Origin: Acanthochromis polyacanthus
Lineage: Eukaryota; Chordata; Actinopteri; Pomacentridae
Direction of reading: 5' to 3'
Length of the DNA: 64,000 nt
Assembly (NCBI RefSeq): GCF_021347895.1
Contig: NC_067117.1
Location: forward strand, 20,764,358-20,828,357
Shown: piece by piece, positions 1 through 12,570 of the stretch
Numbering within the stretch: position 1 is the stretch's first letter
Layout of the letters: each line of letters begins with the position of its first letter
Program-made: the position numbers and the translations under genes
The notes under the pieces: generated by a model
Told to the model about the DNA's origin: nothing
The model's database searches: none
Seen by the model: only the letters and a program-made list of their open reading frames with translations

Positions 1-2807
1 TTTCAGGAACAAAGGTTTGCTTTCCAAGAAATCTTAACCATATATAAGGAAATTATTTTTTCTTTCAGTTCCAGCAGTTACTAAAATGTGACTCCCGACG
101 AACATTGCATGCATTGTCTGGTATTTATAACTATGAAAAAATACTAAGGGCAAAAAAACACCTTTTAGCATACATAACATGCATAATAAATATCTAAACA
201 TTGTGGCCAGACAAGTACCAACAGTTTAGCCTGCTTGATGCCATTAAAATAGTACAGTTGTGATACTAGTTACCTCCAAACCTCCTGCTATGATTGTATG
301 AACTGTATGTACTGCTATTGGATATCACTGCTCATCTACTGAAATACTGCACCACTCCATGTTGTTCTAGAGTTACCTTCTCAATAACAGCAAATGATAT
401 CTGCAAGACAATTCAAATTCAGACCAGGACACAGAGCACTGCAGACCCTCTAAGAATCCTGCAACAGCAGTGGACCTGGGAGACACATTCTGTGTCATCA
501 TGTCTGGATTACTAACCAGGTTCAGCAGGCAACTGTCACAGAACCCTAAGGCCCCAGGAAATTTGATAAAATGACTATCTTTATAGGAGTTTGCAATATT
601 AAGGTACCATATTGACTGAGATGGGTCTTTCTTTATTAGTTACTTGTGTGAATTATAGTGGCCTTATCTCAAACCCTCATTTTTTCAAATTCTTCTGGTT
701 TTAGTTTAGATTATGCTTGTAAATTCTATTCACCACAAAATAATCGACTAAATGAATCTAGGATACAATTATTCCACATACGAGTAGTGACTGGCCCGTG
801 CATCTTTGAACCACACAGCTGAGCTACAACATATTCTGTGGTTTGCCGTGTGCAGACTTTGAGGTGACAGGGCACTACTGTATGTGCACAATTCATAGAG
901 GTGTGATGATCGTGCTCCTGGGATCATGTTCCCTCCTGCTGGGTGAATATTCAGTAGCTTTGCAGGGGAATATGTCGGACAAATTACAGACAGCAGTCCC
1001 CTTTAAGGACAGAGTTGAATCCTAGTAGTTTGGCCACCCACACGTAACCGTGCATTGAACACATTTTTTGCAATAATACCTCGGAAAAAACAAAACTTTC
1101 TGCGGTGCACAAATTGCATCAGCAGCAGCAAATCCAGCAGACTACATAGTCAACCACACTCATCGTATCTTTTTTCATTATTTTTGCAATCCTGCTCTAA
1201 GTGCATATGCATGAAGGAGAAAGGTACTATTTACCGATTACATGCAAGGTGGGCTTCAGATGACAAGCAAATTGTTCTTCCAGACCAGTGAGCCTGTTTG
1301 ATAAATAACGTGCATGTCTGCAGGCACAGACCACATTTAAAATGAGGTCTAAAAAAACTGAGCAGTTCAGCCTGTGTGTATCTGTTTATCAGTCAATCCT
1401 GAATGGTGATTTGTGGCTGATATTTAACTTTTCTAATGCAAGTTGACTCGGTCAAACTTTAGCTGTCTAAACCAAGTAGAAATAATTGTTTTGCATCAGT
1501 GCTGAGACCCTGTATAGGCAAATTAGATAAAAATGCTTCACTAATGTGCAAGAGAGAGAGAGAGAGGAAGGAGGAAGTGAGTTCATGAGTGTTTTTTTTT
1601 TCTTTCTTCTAGTCCCTTGTGAACTTTCCCGCAGTTCAAACTAATCAGTGTCTTCTCTTTGTTGAGTTTCATGTTTTCCAGGAATGTTATTTGCATTAAT
1701 TTAGGAAGATTTTATAATCAGTCATGTGTGATAAAACATTACTCAGTCAGATACAACATATTCTGTTGTATAGCAACTACTACAACCACTGGAGTACTAA
1801 AAATAGTTCTTCTCATGTCTGTTAAATCAGTTATATTTTCAGTATTGTGCTGTTCATTTCTTGAATACTGAACTGTAGCTAAATAACTCATTTGCAACGT
1901 ACTTAAGAGAATTTATGCAATTTCAAAGACAAATGTCAAATCAAGCATGCATTTTATTCATATTTTTTTTTCTTATTGAACATGGGATGAAGTTAACAGA
2001 TCTATAAATACTATTCATGACATTGTTTTAGAAGTGTGATTCCTCACTTAGCGCTTGAAATCATTATGCATTATAAGGTGTATGTGTATGAACCATTCTC
2101 CTACAACTGTATTATACAGTATACAATAGTTAATAGAATTACACCAGTACTTGTATCACCAAGCCCTGTGCTATTAACCTTGCTCTCCAGGTTTCCTTCA
2201 TTAAGGGCAAAGTGGGCGTCCCTCAGCATAGACAAGCCAGTGTTGCAGTGTTTTCAGCCATTGTGATTTTAATTAGAGGAATTTGGCCGCAGTCGACACC
2301 ATTAGATCCTCTCATTTGTAATCTGAGTGAGTTGGCCGGGGTTGACGAGCTGACGTCCAAGACTCAATCGGACTCTTTAACCCCTCTGAGTAGACAGATT
2401 TTGTTCAACTCATCATCTCAGGCAAACACAATGCTGCAGGAAACACTATGACAGCATCAACAGCGGACATTCACACAGTCAGCATTTCCAGTGCTGTGGA
2501 ACCTGAAAGTTTCCCTAAAAACAGTTTTTTTTGTCTCTTAAATACAATAGTCTGAAATTCAAAAGGACTCTGTGGGCACAAAAAGTGACAAAATACATTC
2601 CCCTCTACAAAAATGCTACATTCGGGTGACAAATTTAGCCTTTGTAGACTGTGTTGTAAAGTTTAGTCACGGTTAATCAACAGATCACTGACGAAGTGTT
2701 CAAGTCAGTGGGTTTGAACTAAAGATAAAACGACTGTTCGTGCTGTGCGCTCTCTAACAGTCATACATTTAGTCTCTTCCAGCACTTCACATAGCAGGGT
2801 GTCAGCC

Positions 2808-2832
2808 AGTGCCACAGGGGGCCCGTGGCACT
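2808..2832. repeat. Short perfect hairpin
   Basis: agtgccac (2808-2815) and gtggcact (2825-2832) are exact inverted repeats around a G/C-rich 9-nt loop, in a locally GC-rich unique patch. Confidence 0.7.
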
Positions 2833-5800
2833 GTGCGCCTGGGCGTGCGATCTCAGGCGAGTGGCAGGCTTTCACCACATGGACCACCTTTATTAGATTA
2901 GACTCTGGCCCTCCCCGGGTTTGTAATTGCATTTGCCTGATGCTGTGTATTTAAGAATAGAACGGTCTCGGTCCCTGTGGCCCTCCCCTACCTGATTTCC
3001 CAGCTTCCTCCAGGGGGAGCAGACCAGCACCAGCCCTGGGATAAGACGTCGTCATGACAACCAGGAGGCAACTGGTGAAGGGAAAATGGAAAGACCTACT
3101 GTCGTCTCCCCGTCTCTGCCTGTGACTTTGCACTTTGGTTTCTGGTGGGGTTTTGTCCCCACCGGCTTTTTCCTTATGTGTGTTTGGCAATTCACTCTAA
3201 TTCATTTCTTCGCATCATGTTCCCATCATTTCTTTTATTTTCTGTTCTGCAAGGGACAAAAAAATAGCAACAAATGTTGCTTTGAGCTGGGTCTCCCTGG
3301 GAGGGGGAAATGAAGGGCTGCTGAATGGGGACTCATATTTCATCCTGTCCATAATTTATGGAGAGACAAGGTTTAGGAAGGGACATTGCACTAACATGCG
3401 GGGATACTTGTCATAAGCATCTCCCATGAGTCATAAGCAACTGAGGGGGTTCAGTACAGATCAATGGTGACACGTTTCTGTTTGCTACACAGAGCACTTG
3501 ATGCCATGTTACCATCTTAAACATTTCCAGAAAGGCTCTCACTAAGTGTCATTATGTGTCAGCGATACTTTGTGGCGATGTTTAGCAGTTTGTTAGAGCC
3601 CGTTTGAGGCTACTAAGCTAACAGCTACAGCTAGCAGATCTCCACAGAAGCAGCCTCACCGTGCAGAGTTAGACTTCCTCCAGCCTGCTCTGCTTTAGGG
3701 AGACAGCAAGCTTTACTGTATATAGCATTTGACAGTGACATTCTTTTGACCTGGGAGTTGTCCAAGCCATGGGTATATGATAAAGCACAACCTGTCTGCT
3801 AATCACAAATTACAGCCAGCCAGCCTATGCTCCAGCCCTGATCCAGCTCCCTCCATAGGGAAGCCAGGGCCAAGGAGAACACTAGCTCCTGCCAAATCCC
3901 CACCTCTCCCCACTACAAGGTGCTTATAAATCGGCATCCTCACAGATAGGTCAAGGTTTTGATTTGGTCATGACCTTAGTTCATAAATCTGAATGATGTA
4001 GGGGCCTTGGTTAAAAGGCTGCTGGATCAACTCTCAGATGGGATACCCCTCCCTCGCTTTCAGTGTCTTTCTCCTTCTCTGACTCCCTCTCCTCTTCCAT
4101 CTTTCCCAAGCTCACGTCCCTTTTTCAGTCCCCGCTGCAGTCTCAAGTCCCCGGAGCCTTTATAACAGGCAGAGAGAGAGAGAGATGGCAAGAGGGTGAA
4201 ACAGGCAATCAATAAATCAATATGTTTTGCGCCACTAAGCCAGGGTAAGCTCACTCTCTCAAAGCTGCTCGTGCGTGTACGCACACACACATATACACTC
4301 ACTTACCATCCCAGCAAATTTCTTTCAACACAAACAAACAAATGAAGGCCCAGGACAGAATGTCCCTTGCCAAAAGACATTTTGTTGTTTTAGGGACTCT
4401 CTTTTTTTTCTCATTCTATTTCCTGTTTTGGATCATTAAGCCATTGATTTTTATTTCAGCGGGTAAGTGGTGGTGGGGACCCCCTGGGAACTGGCTGAAA
4501 ACCTCAACAGAGTGGCCCCAGCAGGAGTTTCTCTAGTTGTGACAGGCTGCTCCCAAGGGCTGGTGGGCCCTCTTAACTCTGCAGGGGAGAAACTATTGCC
4601 TGAAATCAGTCATTCTGCCTCAGCATTCCCAGGCACTGCTCCAAAGGAGTATTCACTTGAATATCTATAGATTTCTTCTAGCTAAATGTCTTTGCAACCA
4701 CTGGAAGTACAAACTTGTGCATTTAGTTATAGATTTGGATTCAGATCCTTGCAGTAATTCTTGGAAGTGTACAAATGGTCAGTTCTCTTCATGTATTCTA
4801 AGGATGTAAAAAGTTGGCTGGAGTATCTGCTTTCCTATCACTATGTCCAATATTTTTAGGTCCATGGGGGCGGTGAGGGTAGAGAAGAGAGCAGGAGAGA
4901 TACTGTGAGATACAGTAGCAACTCTGGCAGACCAAGATTCAGTTGGCCAACAGCCAGGGAGATATTACAGTCAGATATATAGTAACACAGATGGATGCAC
5001 TCAGCCTAAAGAGGCTGACATATTGGCCAGCGCTGTCATAAGAATGACATAATACCTATCCTGACAGGTAATGAAAATAAAGGCCGCTCCACCGCAGAGT
5101 TGCATAAGCGCTTTAACTTTAGCTCATACAACGTAAAACATTACACCTGACATATGGGATATCCCGAGGGAAGTTTTGAGAGCGGTTGGAAGGTGGAGTC
5201 CATACAATCAGAAGCAGTCCCCAAACGTGCTGTAGATGACTGTAACTCTTGGTTTTAGCACTCACAACCACAGCATGCAAAGAGCTCTCCTGCGTGGATC
5301 CTTGATATAGAGATATTATTCTGCATTTCATTAGAATGCATCTCAATGATCCGCACTGCATCGATCTGCTCTCTCCTTCAGAAAATGCAGGCATACATAT
5401 CGTGCCTGACAACTTTCTTTCTCAGAAAATTAAAAAAAAAATTATTTACTTTTTGTTTTGGCATTTAAAACCACTCTGGGTGTAGAATGTTGCATCATTA
5501 TGGGCGAAGGTGTCCCTGAGGTGGTTGAATCACCTATTCAGTGCATTTCTGATGCAGTAAGACATGAACATTTATGTGCTTAAGCTCAGTCTGATCCACA
5601 CACCAAGTTCATTTAAGTGTGGTGCCAGATGTAAGAAGGGTCTGTCTCACAAGATGAGATAATATGAAAAACTGCTGTTTTTTGGCACCATTCCTGCAAA
5701 AAAAAAAAAAAACATCAAAGAACAGTGCTGAAATTAACGCCAAGGGAAAATGGCATGTGAACAGAAGCTTCTCTGCTCAAAAACACAAAACCCTGATGTT

Positions 5801-6309
5801 GTGCAATCAGGAATGGTTAGATTGACTCAGTTTGACTTTTAGAAAACACTGAAATTCTTAAAGTTAAATTCTTAATCAGTTAAAAAGTTAAAAACTAAGT
5901 ATTTTCCTTATTTTGCTAGATCTTCGGTTAGTCTGGTATTACAGTGGTTATGGTGGTGTATGGCAGCTAATACTGGCTAACTTCACATGCATTAGAGTTT
6001 TGGTACATGTGCCACTGTCTGAGCATGTCAAAGATGAACATTGTGGTGTTTTATCAAAAAAGAAAATCAAGGAATACCTTATTTTTCCATTTGTACATAT
6101 AACAATGTGTTATTTTTATTTCTAAAGAAACATTTTGCAATAAAGCTGCCATGTCACGCCTGTCTCCAAAAAAATTACATTCCTACGCAACTAACTGCAT
6201 TATTAATTGCATTCTGATTTTTTAATCATCTTGTTTGTGAACATTCCCAATATTCACATATAACTGTCCTTTACTATATTGCTTTCCAACTGTCACTCAT
6301 TTTCAGCCA

Positions 6310-7390
6310 TCCCATTATATAGTAGATGGGGTCTACTCACCCTGGTAACCAAGAAAATGGAGTCTAAAACATGCTGTGAAAGGACCGTAATTTTTTCTTT
6401 AACCCAACCAAGACATTCAGGTGCTTTAAAGTAAAGGAGCCAGATTTACCAAAAGCATATTTTCAGAAACCTAAACAAGTAGTTATGATGCCTAAGCCAA
6501 ACCAAACAGTGATTGAAAACTAAACCTAAGTCTGAAATTCATTAAATTCACACACAGGACATGAACCCAGGCGTGAACTAACCGTGACGTCACCCGTTGG
6601 TTTCAACGCCGAGAAAATGAAGCCCGGATTTTGCTACTTCCTGGTCGCCATTTTGGATTTTTTGGAGCCAGTGACGTAAAAAGCGTCATCAAACAGGCTG
6701 GACCAGAGAGCAACTTGGGGCAGGACCAGTCAATGGGACTGTCAATCAAGTGTAGCCACACCCCCTGGCTCCGCCAACTTTAATGATTTATTTAAAATTC
6801 AGTATTGATTCATTTTAAGATCGGCCACCTGATCTCTCATTTTGACCATGAAACTAACGGGAAAAAAATCCTGAGCTGTAGAAAATCAGTCTATCAGATT
6901 TGATTTTTTTCCAAAAATGAATTGGGGTCTATGGAGCAAAAGCTTTTTGGAGCCAACCCTAGCGGATGGCGTGATATTCAGGGATGGGATCAGCAAGTTC
7001 TGATTCTAGCAGAAAGTTGTTGACGGGGGGGGGCGACTTCCAATCGCTGGGCCGTTTACAATCGTCGTTAACAAGCTATCGTTAACGTCGTTACCATCTC
7101 GCGGGAGTATCAGCGACAATAAAGTCTTCAAACTTGAAATGAAATCGGCGGAAATCCGCAGATCCGTGGTAAATTCCCATCCCAGAAAAAAAGCGGAATT
7201 CCGCGAATTCGCGGAAAAATCACATCCCTGGATATTGCAAGTTTTTGACACTTCCAGGTGGGCTTCAATTTTGGAGCCAGATGCTACGTCCATCTTTATA
7301 TACAGTCTGTGCATGAACCCCAGATTCCTGGATGAAATTTCTCGGTAGGACCATCCCTCCAACCTCCTAATGCAGACGTTCACGCTCATT
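6310..7390. repeat. Composite of fish repeat remnants
   Basis: The left part (6310-6580) has tagttatgatgcctaagcca and cacaggacatgaaccc, as in a common fish repeat. The next part has tttggagccagtgacgt and, after 7230, gacacttccaggtgggcttc and tttatatacagtctgtgcat, the two sides of another common fish element. A smaller element (6979-7230) interrupts it. Family identity is from memory. Confidence 0.6.
6979..7230. mobile_element. Nested non-autonomous DNA transposon (252 bp)
   Basis: It starts cagggatgggatc and ends gatcc-like tcacatccctg, an imperfect inverted repeat of about 12 bp (cagggatgNgat). Flanks are gatatt on both sides (6973-6978 and 7231-7236), the apparent target duplication. Removing it restores a continuous older repeat. 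There is no transposase. hAT-like termini, but the 6-bp duplication is not the usual 8. Confidence 0.7.
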
Positions 7391-8592
7391 AAAAAAACAT
7401 TTCCAAACTCACTGTTGCCTTACTAGGAAACAAAATGTCTGTACATAAAGATGGATGAACCCTCTGTGGGGATTTGCACGCAATGTTTTTTGCTTGCTGG
7501 AGATGCAGCCACATACTTAGTTACACATATTTTTAAACTTTAATATAATTTAAATGATCATTGTATATTTCATCCAATGCACATTATTTATGAATGGGAA
7601 GATTTGTTACAGAGACCAAAATTGTATTTCGTACCAGGATGTAAACATGTTTATTTCTTCTACAAAGTTGGGCATTTTAGCATGGGGTCTATGAGGACTG
7701 ACTCAACTTTGCAGGTTTCGGCACTTTAAAGAAAGTAATTTTTTGGGAGATTGTTGCAGACAAGGATGGGCCTCCAGGAGGTTTGTCAGTTTTACCTATA
7801 GGCCAGTCTTGCGACAGGTCTGGTGAAATCCGTAATAGCAGACATCAGATGCCAACAGAAATGAAAGTATACAGCACTCATTAAATATATCTATCAACAC
7901 AGACTACCCACAGTCAGAAGTGCAGAGAAGGCACCAAACAAAAAAAAGACTTTGCTTTTTGATGTAGCAAAGAGTGTTAAGATATAACAAATGTATTTAA
8001 GAAGTCTGCAGGTGAGGATGAGGACAGTGACAAAGAGGCAGAAACATCAAAGAAGAGATAGCAGGGAGCAGCAGTTTTGTCATGCTTACATGCAAATAAA
8101 CTAGCAGAAAAATAAAACATCTTTGTTAACTGTGGGGTTTTCAATGCCAGAGTCCTGCTGAACCATTTCCAAGGTTTTACTGTAAGTCTCAGTGCACAGA
8201 CGTTTAGAGAAGTTTACACTAAATTGCCTAACTTTCATCAACTTTAATTATAAATGGATAAAATACATAATATTTTACTCTTGACTACTCAGCAGATCTT
8301 TTTGCATTACAGCCTATATTATAGCCTACATAATTTTATCGCTTCATCTTTTTACATTTTAGAAACAGTTCAAATTTACATAGTGAGCTTCTTTATTTTT
8401 TTGGTCTGCACTAATGGTGTACTGATCAACAAACATACTGTGTCAGTTCGAAAATCAAATTAAGAGGCCTGACAGTAACTTCCTAGCCTACTTTCTGATG
8501 CCAATCCATGTTGCCTGTCTACTTATGAAGCCCTGAATAGCCAAGACTACTTTGACCATTGGTTTGACTGCATAATAAGTAAAAGTAAGACA

Positions 8593-8740
8593 TCCATCCA
8601 TTATTTATACACCGCTTAAACCTCATTCGGGTCACAGGGGGCTGGAATCTATCCCAGCTGACTTGGAGTGAAGACAGGGGACACCCTGGACAGGTCGCCA
8701 GTCTATCGCAGGGCTACATATAGAGACAAACCAACTCACT
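8593..8740 (-). repeat. Fish SINE-like/DNA repeat, end fragment in reverse orientation
   Basis: catccatccattatttatac, ctatcccagctgacttgg, gacaccctggacaggtcgcc and agtctatcgcagggc are the well-known fish repeat 'ccatccatttt...cccagctgac...ccctggacaggtcgccag'. The copy at 16008 is in the opposite orientation. Confidence 0.8.
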
Positions 8741-10649
8741 CATATTAAAAGTAAGACAAATACTCAAAATTAACAAGCCAAGCTACAGCAAAAAATAGGA
8801 AATACATTCTGTTATTTCCTCACCACTCCCCTCCACTGTGTCATTCAGATCTTCCTCCTCCTTTTCCTCACATTTGCTCTCTGTGTTGGAAAGCAAAGGC
8901 AGCTGGAGATACTTTACAGGTTCAATTTGAAGGAATTTTTCCTCCATTAATAATGAAATCGTATGCCCCGCTCTTTCCCTCCACTTCCCTCCCCTTTGGA
9001 ATGAAACTGGTGTTGGTCTTTTGATGCAACTTAAAACTCTCTCAAACTTAGTTTCTCAACTCTTCTTATCCTCAGCTAAACCTTCAGTTTTGAAGGAGGG
9101 GACAGTAGATGAAACTGGTATAAATGAAGAAAGACAAACACACACAAAGAGAAACAGAAAGAGAGAGAGAGACAGAGAGAGAAGTGGTCTATCTACATTC
9201 TAAAATAGAAATAAAGAGGAAAATGTGGAGAAACTGTGCTTCGTGCTGTAACCAAAGTTCAATTTCTTTTTCAGTGCTACATGCACTCTCATGGTCACCA
9301 TTCAATCTTTCTTCCTTTTCAGTCTCCTCTTCTTTTATGCGGCTCGACAGAGAGGTCGAGCCTGACATTATTACAGGCCACTGAATAGCGGAAACCATCA
9401 GTATGAAAATAGGAATGAATAAGAGTATAAAAAAAACAAAGATTACAGACAGATTGACATTTTGGCCGCTGCATCCTTGACGCTTGACAAAGACAAAGTA
9501 CTCCTCCTGTGTGTGGATTCCTTCAGTGTAGGCTGATACATGCAAACACTGATGTTTACATGTACTATACCTTCTTCATGAGTGTTCGCATGTGCATATG
9601 TGTACTGTAAACTGCATTCAATCACGTGCGTGTGCATATTTTTGACTCTTAAGTGTGTGGGAGTGAGAGAACATTCACATCGCCCACCTGGGCTTAGCTC
9701 GAAGCCAACAGAGCTGTCTTACTGAAAAACTCCCTGTTGTTTCTTTGGCGGAGCCTAACAGGCAGCTTTGACTGTAACACTTCCTTCTTTTTCCTCCTCC
9801 TCCACTCTTAACTCCTCTCCTCTCCCTCACTCTGCTCTGTTCCTCTGTTCCCAACACTCATCGCTTTCTCTCTTCTCTCTCTTCCTGCCTATTCTATATT
9901 TAATCAGCCAGGGAGTGTGGAATTAGCGATTATTTGATGGAAATATGCAGGCAAGAGAAGGAGCGTGCATGCATGAGAGAGGAGCTGTCATTTATTTGTC
10001 TGAATCTTTTCATACCCTCCTGTCATTGCAGTGCACAGCAGAGTTTGGAGGGAGCCGATGAGTATGGAGGTTATGCATTGCATAATAGGCCTTGATTTTT
10101 TTTTTCCATCTTGTTTTCAGTGAACAGCACAGACATGCATGATGCCTCCCTATCTCTGCTTCTTTATGTTTGCAGCACAGCGAGAGTGCTGCAAACATTA
10201 CTTATTTTTTTTCTCTTCATTCAGACAGTATCCTCATGGCAGCCATGCTAAGACAGACATTAGACCTGTATGAAAAGCAGACGTTCCTTCACTCATTTCA
10301 ATAAGAGCACTACACTGAAGTACCTGCAGAGGCATCTGGTGCAGACAGCTTCACTGATAAACGCAGAGCTATTCAGCAAAAAAAGTTCATCTTGGTTCAG
10401 ATTTGCCACTGCATACATAGTGTGAATTGAAAACACACTCTCTTAATTTGCCTTTATTTAATACATAAAAGCGTGCACTTTGTAACACACATTTCACATC
10501 AACAGAACTTGAATTTAACTGCTTTTAGTGCTCAGTCTGTTGTGACTATCAGGACATAAGATCAATAATTGTCTGTGTGATCAAAATATTTTCTCTGGAG
10601 TTCGATTGTTTTTGTCCTTTTGGTGTGACAGAGAGAATCCCAGCTGGTT

Positions 10650-10830
10650 AAAGTAATAGTGCAATGTTCTTGGAAATATGTCCATTTGCTCTTACTGACG
10701 TCAGATAAGAAGACTAACACCACTCTCATATCTGTCTAGTAACTATTCTGCAACTGCAGATGGTCGGTTAGCTTAGCTTAACACAGAGATACTGGACAAA
10801 ACTAGCCTGTTAGTTAGAAATCAGCCTGTC
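10650..10830 (+). repeat. Common fish interspersed repeat
   Basis: gaagactaacaccactctca and ggttagcttagcttaacaca match a frequent fish repeat remembered as 'agaagattgataccactctcatgtctg ... ggttagcttagctta'. Truncated and diverged. Confidence 0.65.
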
Positions 10831-12480
10831 AGTGATTCTAATTTCCATGTTGTTTGTTGGCTTTGCCTTGGCTACAAGGACTTTATAAAGCATCCTCCAA
10901 TGACCAGGCAACTGTGCAGTGATTACTTTTTAACCCCTGACAACCTACCATTTTTGCAAAGTTTTTGATTAGAATTTTACTCTGTCTGTTGTCAGTGAGA
11001 ACAAAACTGGAATTTGATCGCAGCTAACAAATACCACCCATTAACCAGGCAAACAGTATTTCCTATGTCACCAGAGTAACATTACAACAAAATCATAATT
11101 TTATGAGTGACAAAATAGTTATAGGAAACAAAAATGACGTTTGAGAAAGATGCAGAGATGTTAAGATGCAACTTTTCTCCTTTCATTACTGAATGATGTT
11201 TTCTTTGGGTGTAAAAAAAAACCCAAAAAACAAAGTATGTGGACATCTCATAGTTTCTACTGTGTAGCTTTTCAATTAAGCAATTTTTTTTCCTCCTGCT
11301 TTTATCTAACTTTTTGTCTGTCTCCCCTCTGGCTTTTTCCAGTAGCAAAGAGCAGGATACTGTGAGTGACAGCTCATTACAAAGTCATCTCCTAACCCCT
11401 AACCTCATGAGATAGAGACAACTGTGTGTTTATGTGTGCAGATTTTTCAGTGTATGAGCATGAGAGTGGTTGCATTTCCTTCGCCGAGTGCATTCATGGT
11501 GTGTTTTCCCATGCTGCTATTTGTGTCTATATTTACATTTGCATATGCTGTAAGGTATCTTTCATATGCACAGGCCTTTCAAGTCCGCTCTCCCTCTCTT
11601 TTCCTTCTTCTCACTCACACACACAGTCCAGCGATATGCAGCTCATGAATATCGCAATTATGGGAAACCTACTTGTCGTCTATGTGCCTCGGTGATGGCT
11701 GGAGAAGAGGACAAAAGTTGTGCAGGGATGCAAGTAAAAGCAGTCTGCCTAGCCCAGAATATGACAGCTTATATGCTTGTTTTTCTATTTTCTTTTTTTC
11801 ATTCATTAGATAAGTGAAAAGCAAAAACCCAGTGATGGCACGCCGGTACCAGCCATGATTTATGTTCACCTCTGGAAAGAGAAAAGTAGAATTTATGGCT
11901 TTCTCATCTGGCCTAATCTTCACTATATGCTGCAAAGCCCGAGCAATGCAGTAAGCTTAAAGGGAGAGGGAGAGAGCGGCTGAAAATTGTCCTCTACACT
12001 TTCTCTAGTTAGCTTTTTTTCCTTTTTTCTTTCTCTTTCTCTCACTTACTAACCAACTCTATCACATTTTGTCCTTGTCGGGTTTTTTTTTTTTTTTTTA
12101 CATTTTTTTTTCCTCCTCTCGCACGCTTACATACACAGGAGCAACCCGTACAAACACACACATGCTTCGGTGCAGGTTTGAACACTTCTAATCACACACA
12201 AGCAGGCGCACTATGCACACAAACACGCGCTCACACATAAACTGAGAGCCGCTCAGCCCCTCAGCGACACCTTCACTTCTCTCGCACCAATTTTCTCACA
12301 CTTTTTCATTCTCCGTGTCTTCTCCTTTCTTTCTCTCACTGCCTCACTCTGCACCTCCGCCCTCAACCGCCTCCACATATAGATCTTTTCTTTTTATAGT
12401 CAAAGCTATCGTCCCTATGGCAACATCAGAGTTGTTGATTGCCAAGGTGCTGTACATCTAATGATGTAACTATGCAAGAG

Positions 12481-12482
<2 letters not shown>

Positions 12483-12567
<85 letters not shown>

Positions 12568-12570
12568 CAC
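12483..12570. repeat. (GT)n microsatellite with a GCGC end
   Basis: About 39 uninterrupted GT units followed by gcgcgcgc. Z-DNA-prone and probably length-variable. Confidence 0.97.

Noticed and set aside
7006..7389. 127-codon frame as a possible transposase
   Set aside because: It spans the border of a small nested element and its host repeat; no transposase motif is seen and 252 bp is too short.
9124..9545. Overlapping short frames as a small gene
   Set aside because: No splice, start or domain support; the Arg/Glu runs come from GA repeats at 9155-9182.
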